Below, in pieces: positions 49,649 to 58,479 of a stretch of DNA of 64,000 nucleotides. Both the position numbers and the translations under genes were made by a program. The DNA comes from Loktanella gaetbuli (GTDB lineage Bacteria; Pseudomonadota; Alphaproteobacteria; Rhodobacterales; Rhodobacteraceae), in assembly GCF_020531945.1 (NCBI RefSeq), contig NZ_JAJATZ010000001.1:310001-374000 (forward strand). The letters are read 5' to 3'. The number at the start of each line of letters is the position of its first letter. Position 1 is the first letter of the stretch. The notes under the pieces are model-generated. The model made no database searches. It saw only the letters and a program-made list of their open reading frames with translations, and was not told the origin of the DNA.

Positions 49649-50555
49649 TCAGGTCATATTCCGTCGTCTGGTAAATCTGGTTGATCCAGTTGCCATATAG
49701 AAGGTGCGCATGCGACCGCCACCTGTTTTGCGGCGCCCTCAACGGATCGTCATCGGGATAGTAGTTCACCGGCACGTTGATCGGGGTGCCCTGTGCCACG
49801 TCGCGGTCGTATTCCTGTTTCAGCGTGTCGGTGTCGTATTCGAAATGGTTGAACACATAGAGCGCGCGATGGGCCGGGTCCTCGACCAGCGCGGGACCGG
49901 CATGCGGACTGGTGATCAGCGTGCGCAATCCGTTTGCCGCGTCCACGTCGGCCTGCCGCATTTCGGTCCAGCGGCTGACCGGCATCACGCAATCGTCCGA
50001 GAACCCGCGCAGATAGGGCGAGGCCGGATCGGTGACGGTATGGCGGAAACAGCCGAACATCTTGGTGTCCAGCAGGTGTTTGGGCACGCCGTGAAAGTGG
50101 TTGATCATCGCCATGCCGCCCCAGCAGACGCCAAATGTCGAATGCACATGCGTCTGGGTCCAGTCGAACACCTGCTGCAATTCCGACCAATAGGTCACAT
50201 CGGTAAAATCCAGATGCTCGATCGGGGCACCGGTGATGATCAGGCCGTCGAATTTCTCGCCGCTGGCCGCGACTTCCGAAAAGGGACGGTAGAAGGTTTC
50301 CATGTGATCAGCGGCGGTATTTTTCGTCTGATGTTCCGACATACGGATCAGCGACAGTTCGATCTGCAAGGGGGTTGCCCCGATCAGCCGGGCGAACTGG
50401 TTTTCGGTCGCGATCTTTTTCGGCATCAAGTTCAGCAGGGCGATGCGCAGCGGGCGAATGTCCTGACGGTCTGCGGCGTCATCGGCCAGCACCATCACGC
50501 CTTCTGCATTCAGAACGCTGTAGGCGGGCAGATTGGATGGCAGTTTGATCGGCAT
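49632..50555 (-). CDS. metA: Homoserine O-acyltransferase MetA, probably acetyl-specific
   Basis: A 307-residue enzyme that activates homoserine for methionine synthesis. The active-site Cys is in FGVCWGGMA near residue 142, with downstream SHAGPALVE and the FNHFEYD Glu/His region. The residue that decides acyl donor (111 in characterised enzymes: Gly for succinyl-CoA, Glu for acetyl-CoA) falls in TGAPIEHLDF and is Glu, so acetyl-CoA is the predicted donor despite the usual succinyltransferase label. ATG 50555 follows GGGGATAAGACA. The hydrolase gene downstream overlaps by 17 bases. Confidence 0.93.
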   Translation of the reverse strand: MPIKLPSNLPAYSVLNAEGVMVLADDAADRQDIRPLRIALLNLMPKKIATENQFARLIGATPLQIELSLIRMSEHQTKNTAADHMETFYRPFSEVAASGEKFDGLIITGAPIEHLDFTDVTYWSELQQVFDWTQTHVHSTFGVCWGGMAMINHFHGVPKHLLDTKMFGCFRHTVTDPASPYLRGFSDDCVMPVSRWTEMRQADVDAANGLRTLITSPHAGPALVEDPAHRALYVFNHFEYDTDTLKQEYDRDVAQGTPINVPVNYYPDDDPLRAPQNRWRSHAHLLYGNWINQIYQTTEYDLNAIGR

Positions 50556-50592
50556 TGTCTTATCCCCGGTGAAGGCGGCACAGATAGGCGCG

Positions 50593-51456
50593 TCAGCCGC
50601 GCGCCTCAAGGGCTGTGGCAATCATCGCGTCAAAGCTGGCCGCGTCATGCACCTGCATCACATCCGACATGCCAACCGTCAGGCCCCAGTTATCGGCCAT
50701 CGCGCGATAGCGTGGCTGGCGATGATTCAGCGCCTTGGCAAAGGCCCAGCGGATGAACGTATCGGGATCAACCTTGTCCGGCGCCACATCAAATTCGGAC
50801 AGATAGGCGTTCCATGTTTCCAACAAGAAGACCGGGTCATAGGACATCGGTTTGGGTTCACGATCAAAGCGGCGCACCAGTTCGTCGATATGCTCGTCCG
50901 ATCCTTCGATCCAGACCATCAGCGTGCGGGCCGAAAGGGCGGTCATGATCGGATCGCGGGGATTGTGCGCATCGACCCATTCACAGATCGACCCGCCCGT
51001 GTCGCAGACGAAATGGGGATATTGGTACAGATCGTGTGACCTGTCGATGAAATGGCCCGTGTCCATCAGGGCCGCGACCTCGGCCCGCTGGAACTGATCC
51101 TGACGCCGGGTGTATTCGTCCCAGGGCAGGCCGCCACGGTCAGGATCACCGGGTTTTCCCAGATAGGACGACATCGGCTTGAGATCGTTGAACGAGATGT
51201 TCGACCCGATATAGATGCTGTCCGACCGCAAGAGGTCGCGCAGAAACGGCACCTTCATCGCCTCGCGCTTGGCATTGTCCGCGATCAGCTCGCCCATGTA
51301 GCGGGTGCCGATGCGGTAATCGATGGAATAGTGAAACCAGTCACCCGTCGCGCGCAGCATGGAGGACAGATAGGTTTTACCCAGACCGGACATCCCGAAA
51401 AACAGGACACGTTTCTGGGGGGCGTTCAGCCAATCGGATGCGGTTTTGTAAATCAT
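50593..51456 (-). CDS. Uncharacterised P-loop NTPase
   Basis: A 287-residue soluble protein with a clear Walker A motif near residue 20 (FFGMSGLGKTYLSSML). Later segments such as HYSIDYRIGTRYMGELI, SNISFNDLKPMSSYLGKPG, FVCDTGGSICEWVD and DPDTFIRWAFAKALNHRQ do not match a kinase family that I can name. I recall similar ATPase-annotated proteins in Rhodobacteraceae only. ATG 51456 is used; GTG six codons earlier is an alternative. It lies 38 bases upstream of metA on the same strand and may be cotranscribed. Confidence 0.78.
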   Translation of the reverse strand: MIYKTASDWLNAPQKRVLFFGMSGLGKTYLSSMLRATGDWFHYSIDYRIGTRYMGELIADNAKREAMKVPFLRDLLRSDSIYIGSNISFNDLKPMSSYLGKPGDPDRGGLPWDEYTRRQDQFQRAEVAALMDTGHFIDRSHDLYQYPHFVCDTGGSICEWVDAHNPRDPIMTALSARTLMVWIEGSDEHIDELVRRFDREPKPMSYDPVFLLETWNAYLSEFDVAPDKVDPDTFIRWAFAKALNHRQPRYRAMADNWGLTVGMSDVMQVHDAASFDAMIATALEARG

Positions 51457-51506
51457 GGCCTTGGCATATTTCACGCAAGCCGCGGATGCCAGACCTGATC
51501 GGGGTG

Positions 51507-52646
51507 TCAGTAGCCCCGCCAGATCCAGCCGCCGCCCAGCACACGGGTGCTGTCGGGGTCATAGAACACGCAAGCCTGACCGGGGCTGATGCCTTCTTCG
51601 GCGACCAGCAGTTCGATCTCCGCCTCTGTATCGGAAATCGGGCGCAGGATCGCGTCGGTCGGCGGCTTGGTGGACCGGCATTTCACCGCGATCTGGCGCG
51701 TGCCACCGGCCAGAAAACCGCCGTCCCCCAGCCAGTTGATTTCACGCAGCGGCACCTTGCGGGTGGCCAGCAGGTCCTTGGGGCCGACGATCACCTGCCG
51801 GGCCGCGACATCCAGTTTCACCACATACAGCGGGTCGGCCAGACCACCAATTCCAAGACCACGGCGTTGGCCGATCGTATAGTGGATCACGCCGTTGTGC
51901 TGGCCCAGTACGCGGCCGTCCGTGTCGACGATATCACCCGGTTCAGCCGCACCGGGGCGCAGTTTTTCGATCACGGCAGCATAGTTGCCGTTGGGCACGA
52001 AACAGATGTCCTGGCTGTCGGGTTTGTCCGCCACGCTCAGCCCGTATTTAGCGGCCAATGCGCGGGTCTCTTCCTTGGATTTCAGATGCCCCAAGGGGAA
52101 CCGCAGGTAGTCCAGCTGTTCGGGGGTGGTGGAAAACAGGAAATAACTTTGATCCTTGGCCGCATCCGCCGCGCAATGCAATTCCGCACCCTGCGCACCC
52201 ATCTTGCGCTGGATGTAGTGCCCGGTCGCCATGCAATCGGCGTCCAGATCACGGGCTGTTTCCAGCAGGTCCTTGAATTTCACCCGTTCGTTGCACCGAA
52301 TGCAGGGGACAGGGGTCGCACCGGCCAGATAGCTGTCGGCGAATTCATCCATCACCGCCTCGCGAAAGGTGTTTTCGTAATCCAGAACGTAGTGGGGGAA
52401 CCCCATTTCTTCGGCAACGCGGCGCGCATCATGGATGTCACGCCCCGCGCAACAGGCCCCTTTTTTCGCCAAGGCCGCGCCATGATCATAGAGTTGCAGC
52501 GTGACGCCGACGACGTCGTAGCCTTCTTCGGCCAGTTGTGCTGCCACGACGGAACTGTCCACACCACCGGACATCGCGACGACCACGCGGGTCTGTGCGG
52601 GCGGCTTGGCAAAACCGAGGCTGTTGAGCGTCTGATCGAGAGGCAT
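51507..52646 (-). CDS. mnmA: tRNA-specific 2-thiouridylase MnmA
   Basis: A 379-residue enzyme that thiolates U34 in tRNA-Lys, -Glu and -Gln. The PP-loop VVVAMSGGVDSSVVAAQL is near residue 21, the first catalytic Cys is in TPVPCIRCNERVKF near 113, the ATHYIQ-type segment is ATGHYIQR, and the second Cys is in SQDICFVPNGNY near 210. The C-terminal beta-barrel is complete (LLVAEEGISPGQACVFYD). ATG 52646 begins MPLDQTLNSLG. It is divergent from sciP. Confidence 0.96.
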   Translation of the reverse strand: MPLDQTLNSLGFAKPPAQTRVVVAMSGGVDSSVVAAQLAEEGYDVVGVTLQLYDHGAALAKKGACCAGRDIHDARRVAEEMGFPHYVLDYENTFREAVMDEFADSYLAGATPVPCIRCNERVKFKDLLETARDLDADCMATGHYIQRKMGAQGAELHCAADAAKDQSYFLFSTTPEQLDYLRFPLGHLKSKEETRALAAKYGLSVADKPDSQDICFVPNGNYAAVIEKLRPGAAEPGDIVDTDGRVLGQHNGVIHYTIGQRRGLGIGGLADPLYVVKLDVAARQVIVGPKDLLATRKVPLREINWLGDGGFLAGGTRQIAVKCRSTKPPTDAILRPISDTEAEIELLVAEEGISPGQACVFYDPDSTRVLGGGWIWRGY

Positions 52647-52769
52647 GTCGGACCACCTGTATGGACAAGGGTTGTCAATAGGGCCTTGGCCCTACACCCG
52701 CTTGCGCTGGCTTACCAGTCTTTAAATGTTTTCGCCCAGTCTCTGCGCGATCAACAAAAGGACAACGCG

Positions 52770-53048
52770 ATGTATCTACGCAAAATCAACGGCCCGCGGT
52801 CAGTGACATTGCCTGACGGTTCCATTCTGACCCGGGCCGACCTGCCGCCTGCACGCACGCGCCGCTGGGTGGCCTCGCGCAAGGCCAAGGTCGTGTCCGC
52901 CGTGACCCACGGGCTGCTGACGCGCGCGGATGCGCTGACCATGTATGACCTGTCGGACGAGGAATTCACGGAATGGGAAAACGCCCTGACCGTCTATGGC
53001 AAGGATGCCCTGAAAACCACCGCCTTGCAAAAATATAGACAACCATGA
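52770..53048 (+). CDS. sciP: SciP-type CtrA inhibitory regulator (DUF1153)
   Basis: A 92-residue protein matching SciP of Caulobacter: YLRKINGPRSVTLPDGSILT, the conserved ADLPP and RRWVASRKAKVV, then the helix-turn-helix VTHGLLTRADALTMYDLSDEEF, given in part. SciP binds CtrA on DNA and blocks its activation of transcription. ATG 52770 follows AAAAGGACAACGCG. Its position directly upstream of ctrA strengthens the assignment. A CTTA-N7-TTAA sequence near 52712 upstream could be a weak CtrA half-site pair. Confidence 0.9.
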   Translation: MYLRKINGPRSVTLPDGSILTRADLPPARTRRWVASRKAKVVSAVTHGLLTRADALTMYDLSDEEFTEWENALTVYGKDALKTTALQKYRQP

Positions 53049-53066
53049 CGTGCGTGATGCACACTT

Positions 53067-53092
53067 TTAAGGATACGCTAATCGCTCGTTAA
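53067..53092 (+). promoter_or_regulatory. Phased CtrA half-site array upstream of ctrA
   Basis: TTAA (53067), CTAA (53078) and TTAA (53089) are spaced exactly 11 bases apart, giving two overlapping matches to the CtrA box TTAA-N7-TTAA, each with one mismatch in the shared central half-site. The array ends 46 bases before the ctrA start. Confidence 0.65.
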
Positions 53093-53137
53093 CGATTCCG
53101 GGGCAAGTTGCTGGTGCACAGATGAACGGAGAACCGT

Positions 53138-53851
53138 ATGCGAGTCCTACTGATCGAAGACGACCCCACCACGTCCAAAAGCATCGAACTGATGCTCAGC
53201 CATGCCAATCTGAACGTCTACGCGACCGATCTGGGCGAAGAGGGGATCGATCTGGCAAAACTCTATGACTATGACCTTGTGCTGCTGGACCTGAACCTGC
53301 CCGACATGACCGGTTACGATGTGTTGCGCCAATTGCGCCTGGCGCGCATCGAAACCCCCATCCTGATCCTGTCCGGCGATGATGACACCGACAGCAAACT
53401 CAAAGGTTTCGGTTTTGGTGCTGACGATTACCTGACCAAACCCTTCCACCGCGAGGAACTGGTCGCGCGGATTCATGCGATCATTCGGCGGTCCAAGGGG
53501 CACGCCCAATCCATCATCAAGACCGGTTCGATTGCGGTCAATCTGGACGGCAAGACTGTCGATGTTGATGGCAAGACGGTCCATCTGACCGGCAAGGAAT
53601 ATCAGATGATGGAATTGCTGTCGCTGCGCAAAGGCACGACCCTGACCAAGGAGATGTTCCTCAATCATTTGTATGGCGGCATGGACGAGCCGGAACTCAA
53701 GATCATCGACGTGTTCATCTGCAAGCTGCGCAAGAAGCTGAGCGAGGCGACCGGTGGCGACAATTTCATCGAAACCGTCTGGGGTCGCGGATATGTCCTG
53801 CGCGATCCGGAGGTGCGCCAGGATCACGCGGCGGTCGCGGTCGGTGCCTGA
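53138..53851 (+). CDS. ctrA: Response regulator CtrA
   Basis: A 237-residue OmpR-type response regulator, the master cell-cycle, motility and gene-transfer-agent regulator of alphaproteobacteria. The receiver domain has the acidic pocket E7-D8-D9, phospho-acceptor Asp51 (LLDLNLPDMTGYDVL) and Lys in DDYLTKPF near 103. The C-terminal winged helix reads HLTGKEYQMMELLSLRKG and ETVWGRGYVL. ATG 53138 follows CGGAGAACCGT. sciP precedes it and chpT is also in the window; CckA is not. A CtrA half-site array upstream suggests autoregulation. Confidence 0.97.
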   Translation: MRVLLIEDDPTTSKSIELMLSHANLNVYATDLGEEGIDLAKLYDYDLVLLDLNLPDMTGYDVLRQLRLARIETPILILSGDDDTDSKLKGFGFGADDYLTKPFHREELVARIHAIIRRSKGHAQSIIKTGSIAVNLDGKTVDVDGKTVHLTGKEYQMMELLSLRKGTTLTKEMFLNHLYGGMDEPELKIIDVFICKLRKKLSEATGGDNFIETVWGRGYVLRDPEVRQDHAAVAVGA

Positions 53852-54002
53852 TGGCGGGTGCTGTGCCGGCGCCTGCTGATCGCAGACAGGAAGGCCCTGA
53901 AATGCCCTGAACCGGCGCGTCAAATCTGGACGTCATGCATCGCGCCCCCTAGGTTCACGGGCAGGTCCGCGATGACGGGCAACCAGTTTGACAGGGGGTC
54001 CG

Positions 54003-56288
54003 ATGGGACAGCGCGATACGGCTGGAATGGCCAACTCGATCACGGCGGTTCCGGTCGGCGACCTGACGGCGGATGATGCGGCGCGCGAACTGGCGGAACT
54101 GGCCCAGACACTTGCGCAAGCCAATCTGGCCTATCACCGTGACGATGCACCTGCGATCGACGATGCCGCCTATGACGCGCTCAAACGTCGCAATGCTGAA
54201 ATCGAGGCTGTATTTCCCGACCTCAAACGCGCTGACAGCCCCAGCGAGGCTGTTGGTGCCACCGTCGCCGACGGATTCGGCAAGGTCACGCATGCGGTCC
54301 GGATGATGTCGTTGGGCAATGCCTTTGCGACCGAGGATGTGACCGATTTCGACGCAGGCATCCGGCGCTATCTGAACTTGAGTGTGGATGCAGCGTTACG
54401 CTACACCGCCGAACCCAAGATCGACGGTTTGTCACTGTCCGTGCGTTACGAGGATGGTCATCTGGTGCAGGCCGCCACGCGCGGTGACGGTGCGGTCGGC
54501 GAAAACGTGACCGAAAATGCAAGGACGATTTCGTCGATACCTCACCGGTTGACTGGTGCGCCGGCCGTGATCGAGGTGCGTGGCGAGGTCTATATGACCC
54601 ACGCGGATTTTGCGGCTCTCAACGACCGGCAGACAGCCGCCGGGGCGAAACCATTCGCCAATCCACGCAACGCAGCGGCAGGATCGCTGCGCCAGCTGGA
54701 TCCAGATATCACACGATCACGCCCGTTGCATTTTTTCGCCTACGCCTGGGGCGAGGTGTCGGCCCCGCTGGCGCAGACACAATCGGGCGCGATTGCGCGG
54801 CTGGCTGAGCTGGGCTTTGCGACCAATCCGCTGACACTGACATGTGAAAATCCCGATGAGCTGGTGGCACATTACGACCGCATCGCCGCCGACCGGGCCG
54901 CCCTAGGCTATGATATCGACGGCGTCGTCTACAAGGTTGACGATCTCGACTATCAGCGCCGTCTGGGGTTTCGATCCACCACGCCGCGGTGGGCCATCGC
55001 GCACAAGTTTCCCGCCGAACTAGCCTGGACGCAGGTCGAATCCATCGACATCCAGGTGGGCCGCACCGGTGCGCTTTCGCCGGTTGCGCGGCTGACACCT
55101 GTCACGGTCGGTGGCGTCGTGGTGTCGAACGCTACCTTGCATAACGAAGATTACATCGCAGGGCGCAGCGCCGACGGCAGCGAAATACGCGGTGGAACAG
55201 ATATTCGCGTTGGCGACTGGGTCGAGGTCTATCGCGCAGGCGACGTCATCCCCAAGGTGTCCAGTGTCGATCTGTCCCGCAGGCCTGACAATGCAACGCG
55301 CTACGTTTTCCCGACGCGGTGCCCGGAATGCGGATCAGATGCCGTGCGCGATGACGGCGATGCGGTCCGTCGCTGTACGGGCGGTCTGATCTGCCCCGCA
55401 CAAGCGATTGAAAAGATGCGACATTTTGTCAGTCGCTCTGCCTTTGACATCGAAGGGCTCGGGGCCAAACAGGTCGAATATTTCTTTGCCGATGAGACGC
55501 TGCCTGTGCACGAGCCTGCGGATATCTTTACCTTGCGTGCCCGCAATGCGGCAAACCTGGCCAAGCTCGAAAACCGCGAGGGCTTTGGCAAGACAAGTGC
55601 GAACAACCTCTTTGACGCCATTGATGCGAAACGCGCGATCCCGATGAACCGCTTGATCTTTGCGCTTGGAATTCGCCATGTCGGAGAGGTGGCTGCCGCT
55701 GATCTGGCGCGCCATTTCGTGACGTGGGACGCGTTGATGCAGGCGGTCGATCAGGCCGGGCCAGCCGCACAGGCGCATCTGGCGGCCGATGCCGCAGAAC
55801 AGGCGGAACGGCAGGCCGCGGCCGCAGAAAATCGCCGGGCACGGGTCAAACCCGTGCGGGATGCCGTCTGGACTGATGTAGACACGCAAGCCCGTTCAGC
55901 TTGGGACGATCTGGTCGGGATCGACGGCATCGGTGCGTCCGTTGCCGTATCGCTTGTCACGACATTTCAGCAAGAAAAGGAGAGGGCGTCGATTGTACGG
56001 CTTGTTGCGCAGCTGACCGACATCGTGCCCGTTGCAGCGCCGGTAACCACAGGTAGCCCCGTTGCAGGCAAGACCGTCGTCTTTACCGGCACGTTGGAAA
56101 AGATGACCCGCGCCGAAGCCAAGGCCCGCGCCGAGGCGTTGGGCGCCAAGGTTGCAGGATCGGTCAGTGCCAAGACCGACATTCTGATCGCAGGGCCGGG
56201 TGCTGGATCAAAGGCCGACAAGGCGGCCAAACTGGGTGTCGAGACCATCGACGAGGACGCCTGGCTCGCGCTGATCGGCGACGCATGA
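54003..56288 (+). CDS. ligA: NAD+-dependent DNA ligase LigA
   Basis: A 761-residue replicative ligase. Domain order: Ia with the NMN-binding YHRDDAPAIDDAAYD, adenylation domain with AMP-lysine Lys139 in EPKIDGLSLSVRYEDG, OB fold, four-Cys zinc finger (CPECG ... RCTGGLICPAQ), HhH repeats with an Ala/Glu-rich insertion near 590-620, and a BRCT domain at the C-terminus (GKTVVFTGTLEKMTRAEAKA). ATG 54003 has GGGGGT 8 bases upstream; ATG 54027 is an alternative. recG overlaps its stop by 4 bases. Confidence 0.97.
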   Translation: MGQRDTAGMANSITAVPVGDLTADDAARELAELAQTLAQANLAYHRDDAPAIDDAAYDALKRRNAEIEAVFPDLKRADSPSEAVGATVADGFGKVTHAVRMMSLGNAFATEDVTDFDAGIRRYLNLSVDAALRYTAEPKIDGLSLSVRYEDGHLVQAATRGDGAVGENVTENARTISSIPHRLTGAPAVIEVRGEVYMTHADFAALNDRQTAAGAKPFANPRNAAAGSLRQLDPDITRSRPLHFFAYAWGEVSAPLAQTQSGAIARLAELGFATNPLTLTCENPDELVAHYDRIAADRAALGYDIDGVVYKVDDLDYQRRLGFRSTTPRWAIAHKFPAELAWTQVESIDIQVGRTGALSPVARLTPVTVGGVVVSNATLHNEDYIAGRSADGSEIRGGTDIRVGDWVEVYRAGDVIPKVSSVDLSRRPDNATRYVFPTRCPECGSDAVRDDGDAVRRCTGGLICPAQAIEKMRHFVSRSAFDIEGLGAKQVEYFFADETLPVHEPADIFTLRARNAANLAKLENREGFGKTSANNLFDAIDAKRAIPMNRLIFALGIRHVGEVAAADLARHFVTWDALMQAVDQAGPAAQAHLAADAAEQAERQAAAAENRRARVKPVRDAVWTDVDTQARSAWDDLVGIDGIGASVAVSLVTTFQQEKERASIVRLVAQLTDIVPVAAPVTTGSPVAGKTVVFTGTLEKMTRAEAKARAEALGAKVAGSVSAKTDILIAGPGAGSKADKAAKLGVETIDEDAWLALIGDA

Positions 56289-58375
56289 GTCAACGCCCAG
56301 AGAGCCTGTTTCCGCTGTTTGCCGCCCTGCCGACTCTTGCGGGGATCGGGCCAAAGTCGGCCAAGGCGTTGGAACAGATCGGTGTCCGGACCCCGCGCGA
56401 CCTGCTGATGACGTTGCCGGCCTCGGGGGTCGACCGCCACCGGCGCGCCAGTATCGAAGAGGTGGTCCCACCGGCTGTCGCTACGGTCGAGGTGATGATC
56501 GGCCAGCATCATCCGCCCAGCACCAAGGGGCGCCCCTACCGGATCGCGGTCCGTGACGAGGCTGTGGATTTCACGCTGATCTATTTTCATGCGCGCGGTG
56601 ATTATCTTCAGAAACTCTTGCCGACGGGACAACGGCGCATCGTGTCGGGCAAGGTCGAATTGTTCGACGGGATCGCGCAGATGACCCATCCTGACCATGT
56701 GGTCCTGCCTGATGCGGGGGACGATCTGCCCGCGTTCGAACCAGTCTATCCGCTGACCGCTGGTGTGACGCAAAAGCTGATGTTCAAGGCGACGCGCGAT
56801 GCTTTGTCCAAGGCACCCGAATTGGCGGAATGGATTGATCCACCACTCAAACAGCGAGAAGGCTGGCCGGATTGGCACAGCGCCCTGACCGCCGCCCATG
56901 CACCGCAGGCAACGACAGATCTGTCACACATGGCCGTGTCGCGCGTGCGTCTGGCCTATGATGAGTTGTTCGCCCACCAACTTACACTCGCGCTGGCGCG
57001 GGCGCAGGTGCGGCAGAAACCGGGCCGCGTCAGCGCGGGCGATGGGAGGTTGCGCAAGCGCGTCCTTGCGGCCTTGCCTTATCGTCCGACGGGGGCACAG
57101 ACCCGCGCCATTGCCGAAATCGCCGCTGACCTCGGAACACCGCAGAGGATGAATCGCCTGCTGCAAGGTGATGTGGGTGCCGGCAAGACGCTGGTCGCGC
57201 TGATGGCCTTGCTCGTCGCTGTTGAGGCAGGCGGGCAGGGTGTCATGATGGCCCCGACCGAAATCCTCGCCCGGCAACATTTGCAGGGGTTGCGGCCATT
57301 GGCCGAAAAGGCCGGCGTCGTGCTGGAAATTCTGACCGGCCGCGACAAGGGACGTGAACGGCAGGCAAAACTTGCGGCCCTTGCGGCGGGCGATATCCAG
57401 ATCCTTGTCGGCACCCATGCGGTGTTTCAGCCTGATGTGCAGTTTCACGATCTGCGCCTAGCGGTGGTGGACGAACAGCACCGGTTCGGCGTGACCCAGC
57501 GGATGGAACTTGGGTCCAAGGGGCAGGCGGTTGATGTACTTGTGATGACCGCAACGCCGATCCCCCGATCACTGTCGCTGACCCAATTTGGTGAAATGGA
57601 CCTGAGTGTGCTGGACGAAAAACCTCCCGGGCGCACACCGGTAACAACGGCTCTCGTCTCGACAGAGCGGTTGGACCAGGTGGTGGATCGCCTGCGCACC
57701 GCCGTGGCAGAGGGGCGTCAGGCCTATTGGGTGTGCCCGCTGGTCGAGGAATCAGAGGTCAGCGACATGACCGCCGCCGAAGAACGGTTCAAACGATTGC
57801 GCAGCGCACTTGGCGAGGGCGTTGTGGGGCTGGTGCATGGTCAGATGCCACCGGCGGACAAGGACGCGGCGATGGCGCGGTTCGCTGCGGGCGAAACCAA
57901 GGTGCTGGTTGCGACCACGGTGATCGAGGTTGGCGTCGATGTGCCCAACGCGTCGATCATGGTGATCGAACGCGCGGAAAGTTTCGGTCTGGCGCAGTTG
58001 CACCAGTTGCGTGGGCGGGTCGGGCGCGGTGCGGCGGCCTCGACCTGTTTGCTGCTGTATCAGGGGCCGCTGTCGAAAACCGGTGAACGGCGCCTCGCGA
58101 TCCTGCGCGAAACAGAGGACGGTTTCGTCATCGCCGAAGAGGACCTAGCGATGCGCGGGGCGGGCGACATGATCGGAACCGCACAATCCGGCCTGCCGCG
58201 ATTTCGTATCGCCGATTTGGAACGGCAGACAGCGCTTCTGGAACTGGCCCGGTCAGACGCACGCAAGCTGTTGCATGACGATCCCACCCTCGACACGCCA
58301 CGCGGCAAGGCTGCGCGTGTCTTGTTGTGGCTAATGGAACAGGACCGGGCGATCCGTCTGATATCAGTGGGTTAG
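56285..58375 (+). CDS. recG: ATP-dependent DNA helicase RecG
   Basis: A 696-residue branch-migration helicase that remodels stalled forks and Holliday junctions. The wedge domain fills the first 250 residues (LAGIGPKSAKALEQIGV). Helicase motifs: I GDVGAGKT, Ia APTEILARQH, II DEQHRFGV, III MTATPIPRS, V ATTVIEVGVDVPNA, VI QLRGRVGRG, and the TRG-like end. The ATG overlaps the ligA stop. Its last 4 bases overlap a small lipoprotein gene on the other strand. Confidence 0.97.
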   Translation: MSQRPESLFPLFAALPTLAGIGPKSAKALEQIGVRTPRDLLMTLPASGVDRHRRASIEEVVPPAVATVEVMIGQHHPPSTKGRPYRIAVRDEAVDFTLIYFHARGDYLQKLLPTGQRRIVSGKVELFDGIAQMTHPDHVVLPDAGDDLPAFEPVYPLTAGVTQKLMFKATRDALSKAPELAEWIDPPLKQREGWPDWHSALTAAHAPQATTDLSHMAVSRVRLAYDELFAHQLTLALARAQVRQKPGRVSAGDGRLRKRVLAALPYRPTGAQTRAIAEIAADLGTPQRMNRLLQGDVGAGKTLVALMALLVAVEAGGQGVMMAPTEILARQHLQGLRPLAEKAGVVLEILTGRDKGRERQAKLAALAAGDIQILVGTHAVFQPDVQFHDLRLAVVDEQHRFGVTQRMELGSKGQAVDVLVMTATPIPRSLSLTQFGEMDLSVLDEKPPGRTPVTTALVSTERLDQVVDRLRTAVAEGRQAYWVCPLVEESEVSDMTAAEERFKRLRSALGEGVVGLVHGQMPPADKDAAMARFAAGETKVLVATTVIEVGVDVPNASIMVIERAESFGLAQLHQLRGRVGRGAAASTCLLLYQGPLSKTGERRLAILRETEDGFVIAEEDLAMRGAGDMIGTAQSGLPRFRIADLERQTALLELARSDARKLLHDDPTLDTPRGKAARVLLWLMEQDRAIRLISVG

Positions 58376-58470
58376 AACGCGAAAGTCGCGTCGAAATCCT
58401 CTGGTAGTTCGGGTTGCGGGGCGCAGGCCGCGAGGCAAATCAGCAGGGTTAGGGGCAAGAACAGGCGCAT
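58372..58470 (-). CDS. Very small lipoprotein (32 residues)
   Basis: The minus strand encodes a 32-residue protein: Arg2, then a hydrophobic helix and a lipobox ICLAAC with the lipidated Cys at residue 16, leaving a mature peptide of about 17 residues (CAPQPELPEDFDATFAF). ATG 58470 is preceded by AGGATATTCCC, a good ribosome site. It overlaps the recG stop by 4 bases and is 9 bases downstream of the aspartic protease gene on the same strand, so it may be cotranscribed. Function unknown. Confidence 0.7.
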   Translation of the reverse strand: MRLFLPLTLLICLAACAPQPELPEDFDATFAF

Positions 58471-58479
58471 GGGAATATC

